Translations under genes and position numbers: made by a program
Notes under the pieces: generated by a model
What the model was told of the DNA's origin: nothing
The model's database searches: none
Seen by the model: only the letters and a program-made list of their open reading frames with translations
Source: an uncultured Bifidobacterium sp.
Lineage (GTDB): Bacteria; Actinomycetota; Actinomycetes; Actinomycetales; Bifidobacteriaceae
DNA length: 64,000 bases
Reading direction: 5' to 3'
NCBI RefSeq assembly: GCF_945269915.1
Contig: NZ_CALYOY010000005.1
Location: 1 to 64,000, forward strand
Part shown: in pieces, positions 15,844 through 24,472 of the stretch
Layout of the letters: each line of letters opens with the position of its first letter
Numbering within the stretch: the stretch's first letter is position 1

Positions 15844-18063
15844 ATGCCCAAAAAAAAGAAGTCCATGACGGTACGCCGCTTCTTCACCCTGCTCCTGGCC
15901 TACCTCCTGTTCTGTGTGGCAGGCGGTGTGGTGGTCTCGGGGTTTCTCTTCCCTGCCGTTTTCGGCGCCAATGTGGCCTCCAAGAACCTGATGCCGGCTT
16001 TGAAGACCGAGAACATCGATTTCAATGTGAACGATCTGCCCCAGCAGTCCAGGCTCTACGCCTCCGACGGGCACACGGTCATCGCCACCTTCTATGCCCA
16101 GAACAGGATCGTGGTGCCGATCAAGAACGTTTCGGGCTATATGCAGAAGGCCGTCGTGGCGCGGGAGGACCGTCGTTTCTTCGAGCATGCCGGCGTGGAC
16201 ACCCAGGGCGTTCTGAGGGCCTTCATCCAGACCTACATCAAGCAGGGCGACACCCAGGGCGGGTCCTCCCTGACCCAGCAGTACGTCAAGAACGTGCTCA
16301 TGAACCAGGCCGAGGAGAACAACGACCCCATCGCCGAGTACCACGCCCAGGAGGAGACCATCGCCCGTAAGATGCGGGAGATGCTGATCGCCGTACAGAT
16401 GGAGAAGAAGTACTCCAAGCCCGAGATCCTCCAGGGGTACCTGAACATCGCCCAGTTCGGCACCAACATCTACGGGGTGGAGACGGCCGCCAGGCGTTAC
16501 TTCAACAAGTCGGCCAAGGACCTGGACCCGGGGGAGGCGGCCACCATCGCGGCCGTGACCAAGAACCCGGCCAGATTCGATCCCACCGTCGACGTCAAGG
16601 CCTCCCAGGAGCAGCGCGACATCGTCCTGGACCTGATGTTCCAGGAGGACTACATCAGCCAGAAGCAGCATGACGAGGCCAAGGCGAAGCCCCTGGAGCA
16701 GATGCTCCACGTGCAGAGCGTCGATGCGGGCTGCCAGGCCGCCGGTGATGCCGCCTTCTTCTGTGACTACGTGACCAAGCAGATCCTCAATTCCCGGGAG
16801 TTCGGCAAGACCCAGGAGGATCGCAACAAACTCCTCAAGGAGGGCGGCCTCGATATCTACACCACCATGGACGTCAACGCCAATGCGGCGGCCATGCAGG
16901 CGGCCAGGAACACGATTCCCGTCGATGACCCCAGCGGTTTCGAGGTGACCATGGCGGCCATCAAGCCCGGCACCGGCGAGGTTCTGGGCTTCGGCATCAA
17001 CAGGATCTACGACGCCACCCAGAATTCCGGCGGCGGCACCCGTACCGCCATCAACTACGCGGTTGACCAGGTGGATGGAGGCGGTTGGGGCTTCCCGGTC
17101 GGATCGACCTGGAAACCCATCAACCTGGCCGCCTGGATGAAGGCGGGGAAGTCCATCAACGAACCCCTGCGGACATCGACCAACTACAATCAGTCCGCCT
17201 TCTCCTGCCAGGAACCGGACGGGACCTCCTACGGGTTCGGTTCGGGGAACTGGCACGTGGAGAATTCCGGCGGCGGCACCACCTCGCCAGAGTCGCCCCT
17301 CCAGGGTCTGATCCGCTCCCACAACACCACCCAGGCCTCCATGGCCCAGCAGATAGGGCTCTGCGCCATCGCCGACACGGCCAAGGACATGGGCTACCAC
17401 AATTCGCCCAAGGACCAGATGGACATCCATTCGGCCAACTCCTTCCAGCCGCCCATGACCATCGGTTCCGTTCAGGCCTCCCCCCTGACCATGGCCAACG
17501 TCTATGCCACCATCGCGGCCAAGGGCATGGCCTGCACGCCGATCGCCATGACCAGGGTGGTCGACAAGAACAACAAGTCCCTGAAGGTGCCCAAGGCCAA
17601 CTGCCACCAGGCGATCGATCCGGGCATTGCCGAAACCGTGGCCTATGCCCTGAACCAGGGTGTGGTCCAACCAGGTGGCGAGGCGGCCACGACCCAGCTG
17701 GACGGAGGCCGTAAGACCTTTGCCAAGACGGGTACCCACGAGGACAAGTACATGACCACCGGCGGGTTCGTTTCCCAGGTGGCCTCCTTCGTGACCGTGG
17801 GCAACGCCGAAGGCCAGGTCTCCTTCACCGGCAAGACCATCAACGGCAGGTCCATGGGCACCTGGTACGGCATGTACATCGCCACCCCGGCCTGGAAGGA
17901 TTTCATGAACACCTACCTGGCCGCGGCCAACATCCAGCCCGACAATGGGTACGGCAATCCCGACCCCAGGTTCGCCGGGGGCGCTGCCCCTCAGGGCAGG
18001 ACCACCCCGCAGCCACAGAACCCCCAGGAGCCCGTGGCTCCGGCGCGGCCGCAGGCCCGGTAG
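15844..18063 (+). CDS. Class A penicillin-binding protein
   Basis: A 739-residue bifunctional peptidoglycan synthase. A lysine-rich cytoplasmic tip (MPKKKKS) and one membrane helix (about 10-35) precede a GT51 glycosyltransferase domain (about 80-260) with EDRRFFEHAGVD and GGSSLTQQYVKN. The transpeptidase domain (about 340-680) has the SxxK serine in GSTWKP (about 419), the SxN motif in RSHNTT (about 491) and KTG in FAKTGTHED (about 626). The Pro/Gln-rich tail lacks PASTA domains. TAGTAT ends 7 nt before the ATG at 15844, favouring it over ATG 15835, which lies inside that -10 element. Confidence 0.92.
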   Translation: MPKKKKSMTVRRFFTLLLAYLLFCVAGGVVVSGFLFPAVFGANVASKNLMPALKTENIDFNVNDLPQQSRLYASDGHTVIATFYAQNRIVVPIKNVSGYMQKAVVAREDRRFFEHAGVDTQGVLRAFIQTYIKQGDTQGGSSLTQQYVKNVLMNQAEENNDPIAEYHAQEETIARKMREMLIAVQMEKKYSKPEILQGYLNIAQFGTNIYGVETAARRYFNKSAKDLDPGEAATIAAVTKNPARFDPTVDVKASQEQRDIVLDLMFQEDYISQKQHDEAKAKPLEQMLHVQSVDAGCQAAGDAAFFCDYVTKQILNSREFGKTQEDRNKLLKEGGLDIYTTMDVNANAAAMQAARNTIPVDDPSGFEVTMAAIKPGTGEVLGFGINRIYDATQNSGGGTRTAINYAVDQVDGGGWGFPVGSTWKPINLAAWMKAGKSINEPLRTSTNYNQSAFSCQEPDGTSYGFGSGNWHVENSGGGTTSPESPLQGLIRSHNTTQASMAQQIGLCAIADTAKDMGYHNSPKDQMDIHSANSFQPPMTIGSVQASPLTMANVYATIAAKGMACTPIAMTRVVDKNNKSLKVPKANCHQAIDPGIAETVAYALNQGVVQPGGEAATTQLDGGRKTFAKTGTHEDKYMTTGGFVSQVASFVTVGNAEGQVSFTGKTINGRSMGTWYGMYIATPAWKDFMNTYLAAANIQPDNGYGNPDPRFAGGAAPQGRTTPQPQNPQEPVAPARPQAR

Positions 18064-18081
18064 TCCCGCCATCCGGCCCCC

Positions 18082-18101
18082 ATGCCTACAATGACAGGCA
18101 T
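18082..18101 (+). promoter_or_regulatory. Dyad ATGCCT-N8-AGGCAT around a TACAAT -10 element
   Basis: Perfect 6-bp arms (18082-18087 and 18096-18101) enclose TACAAT (18087-18092). This would place a transcript start near 18099, about 110 nt before the OYE gene, with the dyad positioned as an operator. A second inverted repeat (ATTGCA 18159-18164, TGCAAT 18183-18188) lies in the leader. The -35 is poor. Confidence 0.35.
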
Positions 18102-18208
18102 AGGGAAGCTCATGGAAGTGGCCATTGAGGTGGCGACCGGTACGGGTTGCGAAGAGTGATTGCACCCTTGTACCCGGGTCCCTGCAATGCCACAGAGAGG
18201 CAGGCGGT

Positions 18209-19375
18209 ATGAGCCAGGGTAAAGCGCATGGGGATATCCCGGCGGAGCATGACCGGGACGAGACCGAGGGTGGCCGGCGCATTCCGGACCTCTTCGAGCC
18301 TATGCAGCTGCGTGATCTGAAGATTCGCAACAGGGTCTGGATGCCCCCGATGGATACCTATTCCTCCGTACGCCAGGACGGCATCCCGACCAACTTCCAC
18401 TATCAGCACTATGTTTCCAGGGCCCTGGGCGGCTTTGGCGTGGTCATCTCCGAGGCAACCGCGGTCAACCCGGAGGGGAGGATATCACCCTGCGACCTGG
18501 GTATCTGGAACGATGAACAGGCCAGGGCCTGGCAGGGGATCGTCACCGACATCAAGTCCGCCGGCGCCCAGCCCTTCATTCAGCTCAACCATTCCGGGCG
18601 GAAGGGGTCATCCGGGTGTGCATCCGTCGGCTATCTCAACGCCACGGTGCCGACCTCCGAGGGTGGGTGGCAGACCCTGGCCCCCAGTCCCGTCGCCTTC
18701 GGTGACATGGAGACCCCGGCCGAACTGTCGAAGACCGAGATCGCCACCATCGTGGCGGACTTCCGTTCGGCCGCCATGCGGGCCGTCAAGGCCGGGTTCG
18801 AGGGCATCGAGATCCATGCCGCCCATGGGTACCTTCTCTCCGAATTCCTGGACCCCCTGACCAATCAGCGTCTGGATGAGTACGGTGGCGGGCTGATCGG
18901 CAGGATGCGCGCCCTGATCCAGGTCACCGATGCCATACGGGACGTGATTCCGGCGGGCATGCCCCTCCTGGTGCGGATCTCGGCCACCGACTGGGCCACC
19001 GGCGGCTGGGGCCTGGAGGAGACGATCAAGACCGCCAAGGTGCTGAAACTGCACGGGGTCGACCTGATTGACGTGTCGACAGGCGGCATCGTCCCCGGGG
19101 TCACCATCCCCGCCAAGCCCGATTACCAGGTGCCCTTCTCCTACCAGATTCGCAGCCAGGTTCTGATCCCCACTACGGCCGTGGGTCTGATCACCAAGGC
19201 CAAGCAGGCCAACAGGATCGTCCGCAAGGGCCGGGCCGATGCGGTGGAGATCGGGCGGGCCAGCCTGCGCGACCCCTACTGGCCGCTCCGGGCCGCCTAC
19301 AAGCTGGGCATGGACAAGGCCGACATACCCTATCCCGAGCCCTACCGGCGTGGGGCCTACGGGACGAAGCGCTGA
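18209..19375 (+). CDS. NADH:flavin oxidoreductase, Old Yellow Enzyme family
   Basis: A 388-residue FMN-dependent TIM-barrel reductase of the OYE/YqjM class, reducing activated alkenes or similar electrophiles with NAD(P)H. Visible are LFEPMQLRDLKIRNRVWMPPM at the N-terminus, the flavin-binding QLNHSGRKG, the HAAHGYLLSEFLDPLTNQR active-site motif, DEYGG and the C-terminal EIGRASLRDPYWP phosphate-binding segment. No extra Fe-S domain is present. The ATG at 18209 has GAGAGGCAGG upstream. It stands alone with its own leader; the physiological substrate is not evident. Confidence 0.88.
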   Translation: MSQGKAHGDIPAEHDRDETEGGRRIPDLFEPMQLRDLKIRNRVWMPPMDTYSSVRQDGIPTNFHYQHYVSRALGGFGVVISEATAVNPEGRISPCDLGIWNDEQARAWQGIVTDIKSAGAQPFIQLNHSGRKGSSGCASVGYLNATVPTSEGGWQTLAPSPVAFGDMETPAELSKTEIATIVADFRSAAMRAVKAGFEGIEIHAAHGYLLSEFLDPLTNQRLDEYGGGLIGRMRALIQVTDAIRDVIPAGMPLLVRISATDWATGGWGLEETIKTAKVLKLHGVDLIDVSTGGIVPGVTIPAKPDYQVPFSYQIRSQVLIPTTAVGLITKAKQANRIVRKGRADAVEIGRASLRDPYWPLRAAYKLGMDKADIPYPEPYRRGAYGTKR

Positions 19376-19401
19376 AGGGGCCTTTGTGCCGGGGAAGGGA
19401 T

Positions 19402-20166
19402 ATGTCCATGAATGACGCCTTGCGAAAGGAATCAGGGCGGGGGGCCCTGGTGGTCATGCCGACCTACCAGGAGGTACAGAACATCCGGCCGACCCTGGGG
19501 GGCCTCCTCAAGGCATGCCCCGCGGTCCGGGTCCTGGTGGTCGATGACGATTCGCCCGATGGCACAGGGGGGGTCGCCGATGCCATGGCGGCCAGGGACG
19601 ACCGGATATCGGTCCTGCACAGGCATGAGCGGCAGGGCCTGGGGCCGGCCTATGTGGAGGGGTTCCAGTGGGCCCTGGCCCGGGGATACGACCTCATCTG
19701 CGAGATGGACATGGACGGGTCGCACCGCCCCCGGGACATGGCCCGGGTTCTGCGGTATGCGCAGGGGCATCCCGAGGTGGATCTGGTCATCGGGTCGCGC
19801 AGGGTGCCGGGCGGCAGCACCCGTAACTGGCCCTGGTACCGGGATCTGATTTCCCGGATGGGATCCTGGTATGCCCGGATGGCCCTGGGGATGCCCGTCA
19901 GGGATATGACCGCCGGCCTGCGGGCCTACGGCGCCCCGGCCCTGGCGGGGATCGACCTGACGCAGGTGCACTCCAGCGGGTACGTTTTCCAGGTCGACAT
20001 GCTCCGGCGGATCATCGCCGGAGGCGGCAGGGTCCATGAGGTCCCCATCGTCTTCGTGGATCGGGTACGGGGGCATTCCAAGATGGATACCGGCATCGTC
20101 CTTGAGGCCATGGTCCAGGTGACCAGGTGGGGAATGGGCCGGATCCTGGGCCGTTCCTCCCGCTAG
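19402..20166 (+). CDS. ppm1: Polyprenol monophosphomannose synthase (GT2 family)
   Basis: A 254-residue GT2 glycosyltransferase resembling dolichol-phosphate mannosyltransferases. It would transfer mannose from GDP-mannose to polyprenol phosphate at the cytoplasmic face of the membrane, supplying sugar for glycolipids or protein mannosylation. Motifs are MPTYQEVQNI, VDDDSPDGTGG, the metal-binding ICEMDMDGSHRP and a C-terminal VPIVFVDRVRGHSKM. Membrane helices are absent, so it is the catalytic domain alone, without the acyltransferase half found in M. tuberculosis Ppm1. The ATG at 19402 has an excellent GGGGAAGGG site upstream. Confidence 0.85.
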   Translation: MSMNDALRKESGRGALVVMPTYQEVQNIRPTLGGLLKACPAVRVLVVDDDSPDGTGGVADAMAARDDRISVLHRHERQGLGPAYVEGFQWALARGYDLICEMDMDGSHRPRDMARVLRYAQGHPEVDLVIGSRRVPGGSTRNWPWYRDLISRMGSWYARMALGMPVRDMTAGLRAYGAPALAGIDLTQVHSSGYVFQVDMLRRIIAGGGRVHEVPIVFVDRVRGHSKMDTGIVLEAMVQVTRWGMGRILGRSSR

Positions 20167-20171
20167 GGCAA

Positions 20172-20194
20172 CCGGAACGGCCGCGGGGTTCCGG
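20172..20194 (+). terminator. Putative terminator hairpin after ppm1
   Basis: A perfect 7-bp stem (CCGGAAC 20172-20178, GTTCCGG 20188-20194) lies just past the stop codon of the mannosyltransferase gene. The nearest T-run (TTTTT, about 20214) is some 20 bases further, so it is a weak candidate. The rest of this 290-base gap before the DeoR gene shows AT-rich patches but no gene. Confidence 0.35.
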
Positions 20195-20423
20195 GCCGGG
20201 AGACGGACGTTACTTTTTGGTATGTTTTTCAGAACCGATGTTCACTTTCCTGGCGACTGTTTCGATGCCCGGGCTTCCCTCCCGGGAGGGTGACACCGTG
20301 CGGGCGTGGGAATCCAGGTGGGCGAGCAGTGGCTGGATTGCCGGATTGTCGGTTCCGGCTGGCGTCTTTTGACCGCCTATTCCCTTCCGGCTTGACAAGA
20401 GCGACCGGGGGAAGAATCCCGAC

Positions 20424-20462
20424 TTGAACTATTGGGCGAATGTGTGCGATAATGTTCGAATG
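20424..20462 (+). promoter_or_regulatory. Leaderless promoter of the DeoR gene with CGAATG repeats
   Basis: TTGAAC (20424-20429), an 18-nt spacer and GATAAT (20448-20453) predict transcription starting at about the ATG (20460). The hexamer CGAATG occurs at 20437-20442 and 20457-20462, two helical turns apart, and CGAA/TTCG also forms a dyad across the -10. These may be operator half-sites for autoregulation. Confidence 0.45.
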
Positions 20463-21296
20463 ATATCGTCACAACGCCAACATCTGATTCTGAACCGGTT
20501 GCGTACCCGTGGCGCCGTCCGTATCACGGCCTTGTCCAAGGAGCTGGGCGTTTCGGCCATGACCATTCGGCGCGACATCGCCGATCTGGCCGACAAGGGC
20601 CTGCTCAAGCGGGTTCACGGCGGCGCGGTGACGACCAGCTCCCTCCTGGCGGAGCCCCTCTTCTCGGTCAAGTCGCAGATGGACATGGGCCTCAAGGACA
20701 CCATCGCCCGCAAGGCCATCGACTACGTTTCCCCGGGCGACGTGATCGCCATCGGTGGAGGGACCACGGCCTACGTCTTCGCTCAGCATCTCCTGGAAAG
20801 TCGCCAGTGCGCCGGGGTCACCATCCTCACCAACTCCATCCCCGTGGCCGAGCTGGTCCAGGCCATGGAAAGCAAGGACGTCGAGGTCATCGTCACCGGC
20901 GGGGTAATCACCAGGTCCAACTCCCTGGTCGGGCCCATCGCGGACAAGGTCATCTCCTCGCTCAGGGTCAACACGGTCTTCCTGGGCACCCACTCGGTCT
21001 CCATACCCCGCGGCTTCCTGATGCCCAACTCCCTGGAGGCGGCCACTGACATGGCCCTGATGGACATAGCCGACCGGACCATCATCCTGACCGACCACAC
21101 CAAGTGGAGCTGCACCTCCCTCTCCCTCTTCGCCGGGTTCGACCAGGTCGATACGGTCATCACCGACGACGAGCTGGACCGGCATTCGGCCGAGGCCACC
21201 AGGGGGCTGGTCAAGGAGCTGGTCCTGGTGCCCACGAGCGAGGGTGTCCATGATTCCGGGTTCGGGGAGCCGATGGACCTCCCCGATCGGGAATGA
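20460..21296 (+). CDS. DeoR/GlpR family regulator, probable galactose-operon regulator
   Basis: A 278-residue sugar-responsive repressor. The N-terminal winged helix (residues 1-60: RQHLILNRLRTRGAVRITALSKELGVSAMTIRRDI) is followed by the DeoR C-terminal sensor domain with AIGGGTTAYVFA and NTVFLGTHS, where a phosphosugar effector is expected to bind. It lies directly before galT and galK in the same orientation, so a role in controlling galactose genes is inferred. The ATG at 20460 follows a -10 element by 6 nt; the upstream TTG at 20424 is inside the -35 element. Confidence 0.88.
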   Translation: MISSQRQHLILNRLRTRGAVRITALSKELGVSAMTIRRDIADLADKGLLKRVHGGAVTTSSLLAEPLFSVKSQMDMGLKDTIARKAIDYVSPGDVIAIGGGTTAYVFAQHLLESRQCAGVTILTNSIPVAELVQAMESKDVEVIVTGGVITRSNSLVGPIADKVISSLRVNTVFLGTHSVSIPRGFLMPNSLEAATDMALMDIADRTIILTDHTKWSCTSLSLFAGFDQVDTVITDDELDRHSAEATRGLVKELVLVPTSEGVHDSGFGEPMDLPDRE

Positions 21297-21383
21297 GGCC
21301 GATCGCCCGGATTCGGGCCTGCACTCGTATATCTGTGTGAATCTTTGAGTTGTCAAGAGCCATGGAAGGTGGATATCGAAAAA

Positions 21384-22658
21384 ATGGAGTCAGATCAGTT
21401 TGTGCCCCAGCGTTATGTTCCTGGTGCCTATGCCTCCGAGCACATCCGCATCACCCCGACCAGGTTGGCGGACGGCCGTCGCTTCTTCTACCTGGACGAT
21501 GACCCGGAGTACGTGTCGGGGACCAGGACCAGGCGACTGGATGACCCGCGCGACCTTCCCGACCGGTTTGCCCCCCACCTGGACGCCCAGGGCAGGGAGG
21601 TTCCCTTCCAGCCGCCGCAGATGCGCCGTGACCCCCTGACCGGGGACTGGATTCCCATGTCCACGGCCAGGATGAACCGGCCCATCACCGCCGGCCCCAA
21701 GGCCACGGCCAAGGGGAACCCTTTGGCAGCCAGGAAGCCCGGTGACCCCTACCAGGACGGGGAGATTCCCGACACCGACTATGACGTGGTGGTCTTCGAG
21801 AACCGCTTCCCGTCCATGATGCAGGTCCCCGGACGGGCTCCCGCCGAAGGCCAGGCCCAGCTGGTCGACGGTAACCCCCTCTGGCCCGTCCGCGAGGCCG
21901 CCGGCCGATGCGAGGTGGTCTGCTTCGACCCCGACGAGAATGCCCTTCCCGCCAGCCTGCCGGTGACCCGCCTGCGCACGGTCGTGGAAGCCTGGGCCTT
22001 CCGGACCGCCGAGATCTCGGCCATGGACGGCATCGAGCAGATCTTCCCCTTCGAGAACCACGGTCAGGAGATCGGGGTCTCCCTGGCCCACCCCCACGGC
22101 CAGATCTACTGCTACCCCTTCATAGCCCCGCGGATGGAGCAGGAGTTGCGCCAGTGTCATGACTACCATGAGCGCACCGGCGGGAACCTCCTGCATGACA
22201 TCCTTCAGGGTGAGATCCAGGCCGGGGAGCGTCTGGTCTTCCGCAACGCCACCTGGGTGGCCTACGTGCCGGCCGCGGCCCGCTGGCCTCTGGAGGTCCA
22301 CCTCGCACCTGTCCGTGACGGGGTCCTCACCCTGGACCAACTCGACGACGACGAGCGCTGGGGGCTTGCGCAGATGTACTCCACCCTCCTCAAGCGGGGC
22401 AATGCCTTCTTCGACAGGGGGGACGGGAAGGGGATGGACCTTCCCTACATCGCCGCCTGGCATCAGGCGCCCCTTCACGATTCGCGCCGTGAGGACTACC
22501 GTCTGAACATGCAGTTCTTCTCCTTCCGGAGGGCTGTGGATAAAATCAAGTATCTCGCCGGGTCCGAATCAGGTATGGCCGCCTGGGTCTCCGACACCAC
22601 ACCCGAGTTGATCGCCCGGCGGTTCCGCCAGCTTGGCCCGCTGGACATCGAGGGGTAA
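21384..22658 (+). CDS. galT: Galactose-1-phosphate uridylyltransferase
   Basis: A 424-residue Leloir-pathway enzyme exchanging UMP between UDP-glucose and galactose-1-phosphate through a covalent uridylyl-His intermediate. The active-site motif is SLAHPHGQIYCYPF, and FENRFPSM, FENHGQEIG and PYIAAWHQAP fit the class I family. The protein is longer at the N-terminus than E. coli GalT, with RRFFYLDDDPEYVSGTRTR preceding the core. Start choice is uncertain: ATG 21384 is used here, but an in-frame GTG (21369) and TTG (21345) lie upstream. It is followed by galK. Confidence 0.93.
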   Translation: MESDQFVPQRYVPGAYASEHIRITPTRLADGRRFFYLDDDPEYVSGTRTRRLDDPRDLPDRFAPHLDAQGREVPFQPPQMRRDPLTGDWIPMSTARMNRPITAGPKATAKGNPLAARKPGDPYQDGEIPDTDYDVVVFENRFPSMMQVPGRAPAEGQAQLVDGNPLWPVREAAGRCEVVCFDPDENALPASLPVTRLRTVVEAWAFRTAEISAMDGIEQIFPFENHGQEIGVSLAHPHGQIYCYPFIAPRMEQELRQCHDYHERTGGNLLHDILQGEIQAGERLVFRNATWVAYVPAAARWPLEVHLAPVRDGVLTLDQLDDDERWGLAQMYSTLLKRGNAFFDRGDGKGMDLPYIAAWHQAPLHDSRREDYRLNMQFFSFRRAVDKIKYLAGSESGMAAWVSDTTPELIARRFRQLGPLDIEG

Positions 22659-22685
22659 GGACACGTCCCGTCAGGGAGGGGAGGT

Positions 22686-22712
22686 GCCGGCCCGGAAGGG
22701 GCCGGGGCCGGC
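22686..22712 (+). repeat. GC-rich hairpin between galT and galK
   Basis: Arms GCCGGCCC (22686-22693) and GGGCCGGC (22705-22712) can form an 8-bp stem. No T-run follows. It may stabilise the galT mRNA end or reduce read-through into galK. Confidence 0.35.
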
Positions 22713-22770
22713 TTGGCACACACGTTCGGGTCACCAGGGGTTCACCACATCGCAGATTCAAAGGAGCATC

Positions 22771-24030
22771 ATGAGGCAGGTTCAGTTTTTGGAGGCATGG
22801 AGCGGGGGAGAGGCCGGCCAGGGGCCGGAGCAGGTGGTCACCCTCTTCCGCAGGGTCTACGGTCAGGAACCCGAGGGGGTCTGGAGCGCCCCCGGCAGGG
22901 TCAACCTGATCGGTGAGCACACCGACTACAACGCCGGGCTCTGTCTGCCCATCGCCCTGCCCCACCGGACCTTCGTGGCCCTGAGCCCCCGCCGGGACCA
23001 CCAGGTCCGCCTGGTCTCCTCCATGACCCCGGATGCCTGCGTCCAGGTTGGCCTGGACGGTCTTCAGGCCCGTGGCGTGACCGGTTGGGCCTCCTACCCG
23101 GTGGGTGTGGCCTGGGCCCTGCGCGAAGCAGGTTATGACCAGGTTGGTGGGTTCGACATGGCCCTGGCCTCCTGTGTGCCGGTCGGCTCTGGGCTGAGTT
23201 CCTCGGCCGCCATGACCTGCTCGACGGCCCTGGCCCTGGACGAGGTCTTCGGCCTCGGACTGGGTGGGAGCGACCAGGGCAGGGTGACCCTGATCGAGGC
23301 CGCCGTCAAGGCCGAGAACGACATGGCCGGGGCATCCACCGGGGGGATGGACCAGAGCGCGTCCATGCGCTGCCGGGCCGGGAAGGCCCTGAGGTTGGAC
23401 TGCCGGCCGGGGCTCACCGCCATGGAGAACGTGACCCAGGTCCCCTTCGATCTGAAGGAGAGGGGGCTGGAGCTCCTGGTCGTCGACACCCAGGCCCAGC
23501 ACCAGCTCAACGACGGGCAGTACGAGCAGCGCCGCAGCACCTGTGAGGAGGCGGCCCGGATCCTGGGGGTGGATAACCTCCGCCAGGTGGCCGACCAGGT
23601 CAGCGCCTCCCGGGATCCCGCGGCCGCCCTCCAGGAGGTCCTGGACAGGCTGCCGGATGAGGTCACCCGTCATCGGGTCAGGCACGTCATCACCGAAATC
23701 GCCCGCGTCGACCAGTTCATCGAGGCCTTCGGCAGGGGCGATGTGCACGAGGCAGGGCGCCTCTTCGACGCCTCCCATGACTCCCTGCGCGACGACTACC
23801 AGGTCACCTCCCCGGAGCTTGACCTGGCCGTGGATGTGGCACGGGCCGAGGGGGCCTACGGGGCCCGTATGACCGGAGGCGGCTTCGGCGGCTCCGTCAT
23901 CGCCCTGGTCAATGCCGGCAAGAGCCGTGACGTGGCCCAGAAGATCGCGGATGGCTTCCAGGCCAGGGGATTCCACGAGCCCAGGGCCCTGGCCGCCCTG
24001 CCCTCCTCCTCCGCCCGGAAGGAGTGCTGA
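22771..24030 (+). CDS. galK: Galactokinase
   Basis: A 419-residue GHMP-family kinase that phosphorylates galactose at C1. Signature segments are GRVNLIGEHTDYNAGLCLP near residue 40, the ATP-binding PVGSGLSSSAAM near residue 135 and GARMTGGGFGGSVIAL near the C-terminus. The ATG at 22771 is set by AAGGAG 5 nt upstream; the open frame extends back into the galT intergenic region without similarity. Together with galT and the preceding regulator it forms a compact galactose utilisation unit; galE is not in view. Confidence 0.95.
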   Translation: MRQVQFLEAWSGGEAGQGPEQVVTLFRRVYGQEPEGVWSAPGRVNLIGEHTDYNAGLCLPIALPHRTFVALSPRRDHQVRLVSSMTPDACVQVGLDGLQARGVTGWASYPVGVAWALREAGYDQVGGFDMALASCVPVGSGLSSSAAMTCSTALALDEVFGLGLGGSDQGRVTLIEAAVKAENDMAGASTGGMDQSASMRCRAGKALRLDCRPGLTAMENVTQVPFDLKERGLELLVVDTQAQHQLNDGQYEQRRSTCEEAARILGVDNLRQVADQVSASRDPAAALQEVLDRLPDEVTRHRVRHVITEIARVDQFIEAFGRGDVHEAGRLFDASHDSLRDDYQVTSPELDLAVDVARAEGAYGARMTGGGFGGSVIALVNAGKSRDVAQKIADGFQARGFHEPRALAALPSSSARKEC

Positions 24031-24072
24031 GGCCGGGCCCGGCGTCCACGTGCCGGACTGGCTGGCTGTCCC

Positions 24073-24090
24073 GCCCCGTCACGGGCCTTT
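24073..24090 (+). terminator. Weak terminator-like element after galK
   Basis: A short GC-rich dyad (GCCCCGT-C-ACGGGC) is followed by CTTTT. Upstream of it is a perfect 12-bp palindrome GCCGGGCCCGGC (24032-24043). Both lie in the galK-ACT gene gap. Confidence 0.3.
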
Positions 24091-24187
24091 TCTGCCTCCT
24101 CCTCTAAGCTTGGGAGCCATGATCCCCCGGGAGGGCCAAGCCCATCCTGTGGGCTCGCAGGCATACACCAGGGCTGAGGAGGACTAC

Positions 24188-24460
24188 ATGAACAAGGCGA
24201 TCATCACGGTGGTGGGGCAGGACACCATCGGCATCATCGGGCGGGTCTGCACCAGCCTCTCCCGGAACTCCATCAACGTCCTGGACATATCGCAGACCAT
24301 CATCGACGGGTTCTTCAACATGATGATGATCGTCGACTGCTCCTCCTGCACGGAGGAGTTCGATGACCTGGTCCGCGAGCTGGATGCCCTGGGTGAGGAG
24401 ATCGGTGTCTCCATCAGGTGCCAGCGCGAGGAGATCTTCACCCGGATGCACAGGATCTGA
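24188..24460 (+). CDS. ACT-domain protein, UPF0237 family
   Basis: A 90-residue single ACT domain (ITVVGQDTIGIIGRVCTSLSRNSINVLDISQ), the usual length for UPF0237. ACT domains bind small ligands such as amino acids and regulate partner enzymes. The next gene, 12 nt away, is the UPF0210/DUF711 protein with which this family is very often paired, so the two probably act together; the function of the pair is unknown. GAGGAGG precedes the ATG at 24188. An in-frame ATG at 24119 sits 8 nt after TAAGCT and might instead mark the transcript start. Confidence 0.88.
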   Translation: MNKAIITVVGQDTIGIIGRVCTSLSRNSINVLDISQTIIDGFFNMMMIVDCSSCTEEFDDLVRELDALGEEIGVSIRCQREEIFTRMHRI

Positions 24461-24472
24461 GGGGGCTGCGTC

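Noticed and set aside
15739-18330. Minus-strand frame opposite the penicillin-binding protein
   Set aside because: Shadow frame; the PBP motifs on the plus strand are complete and conserved.
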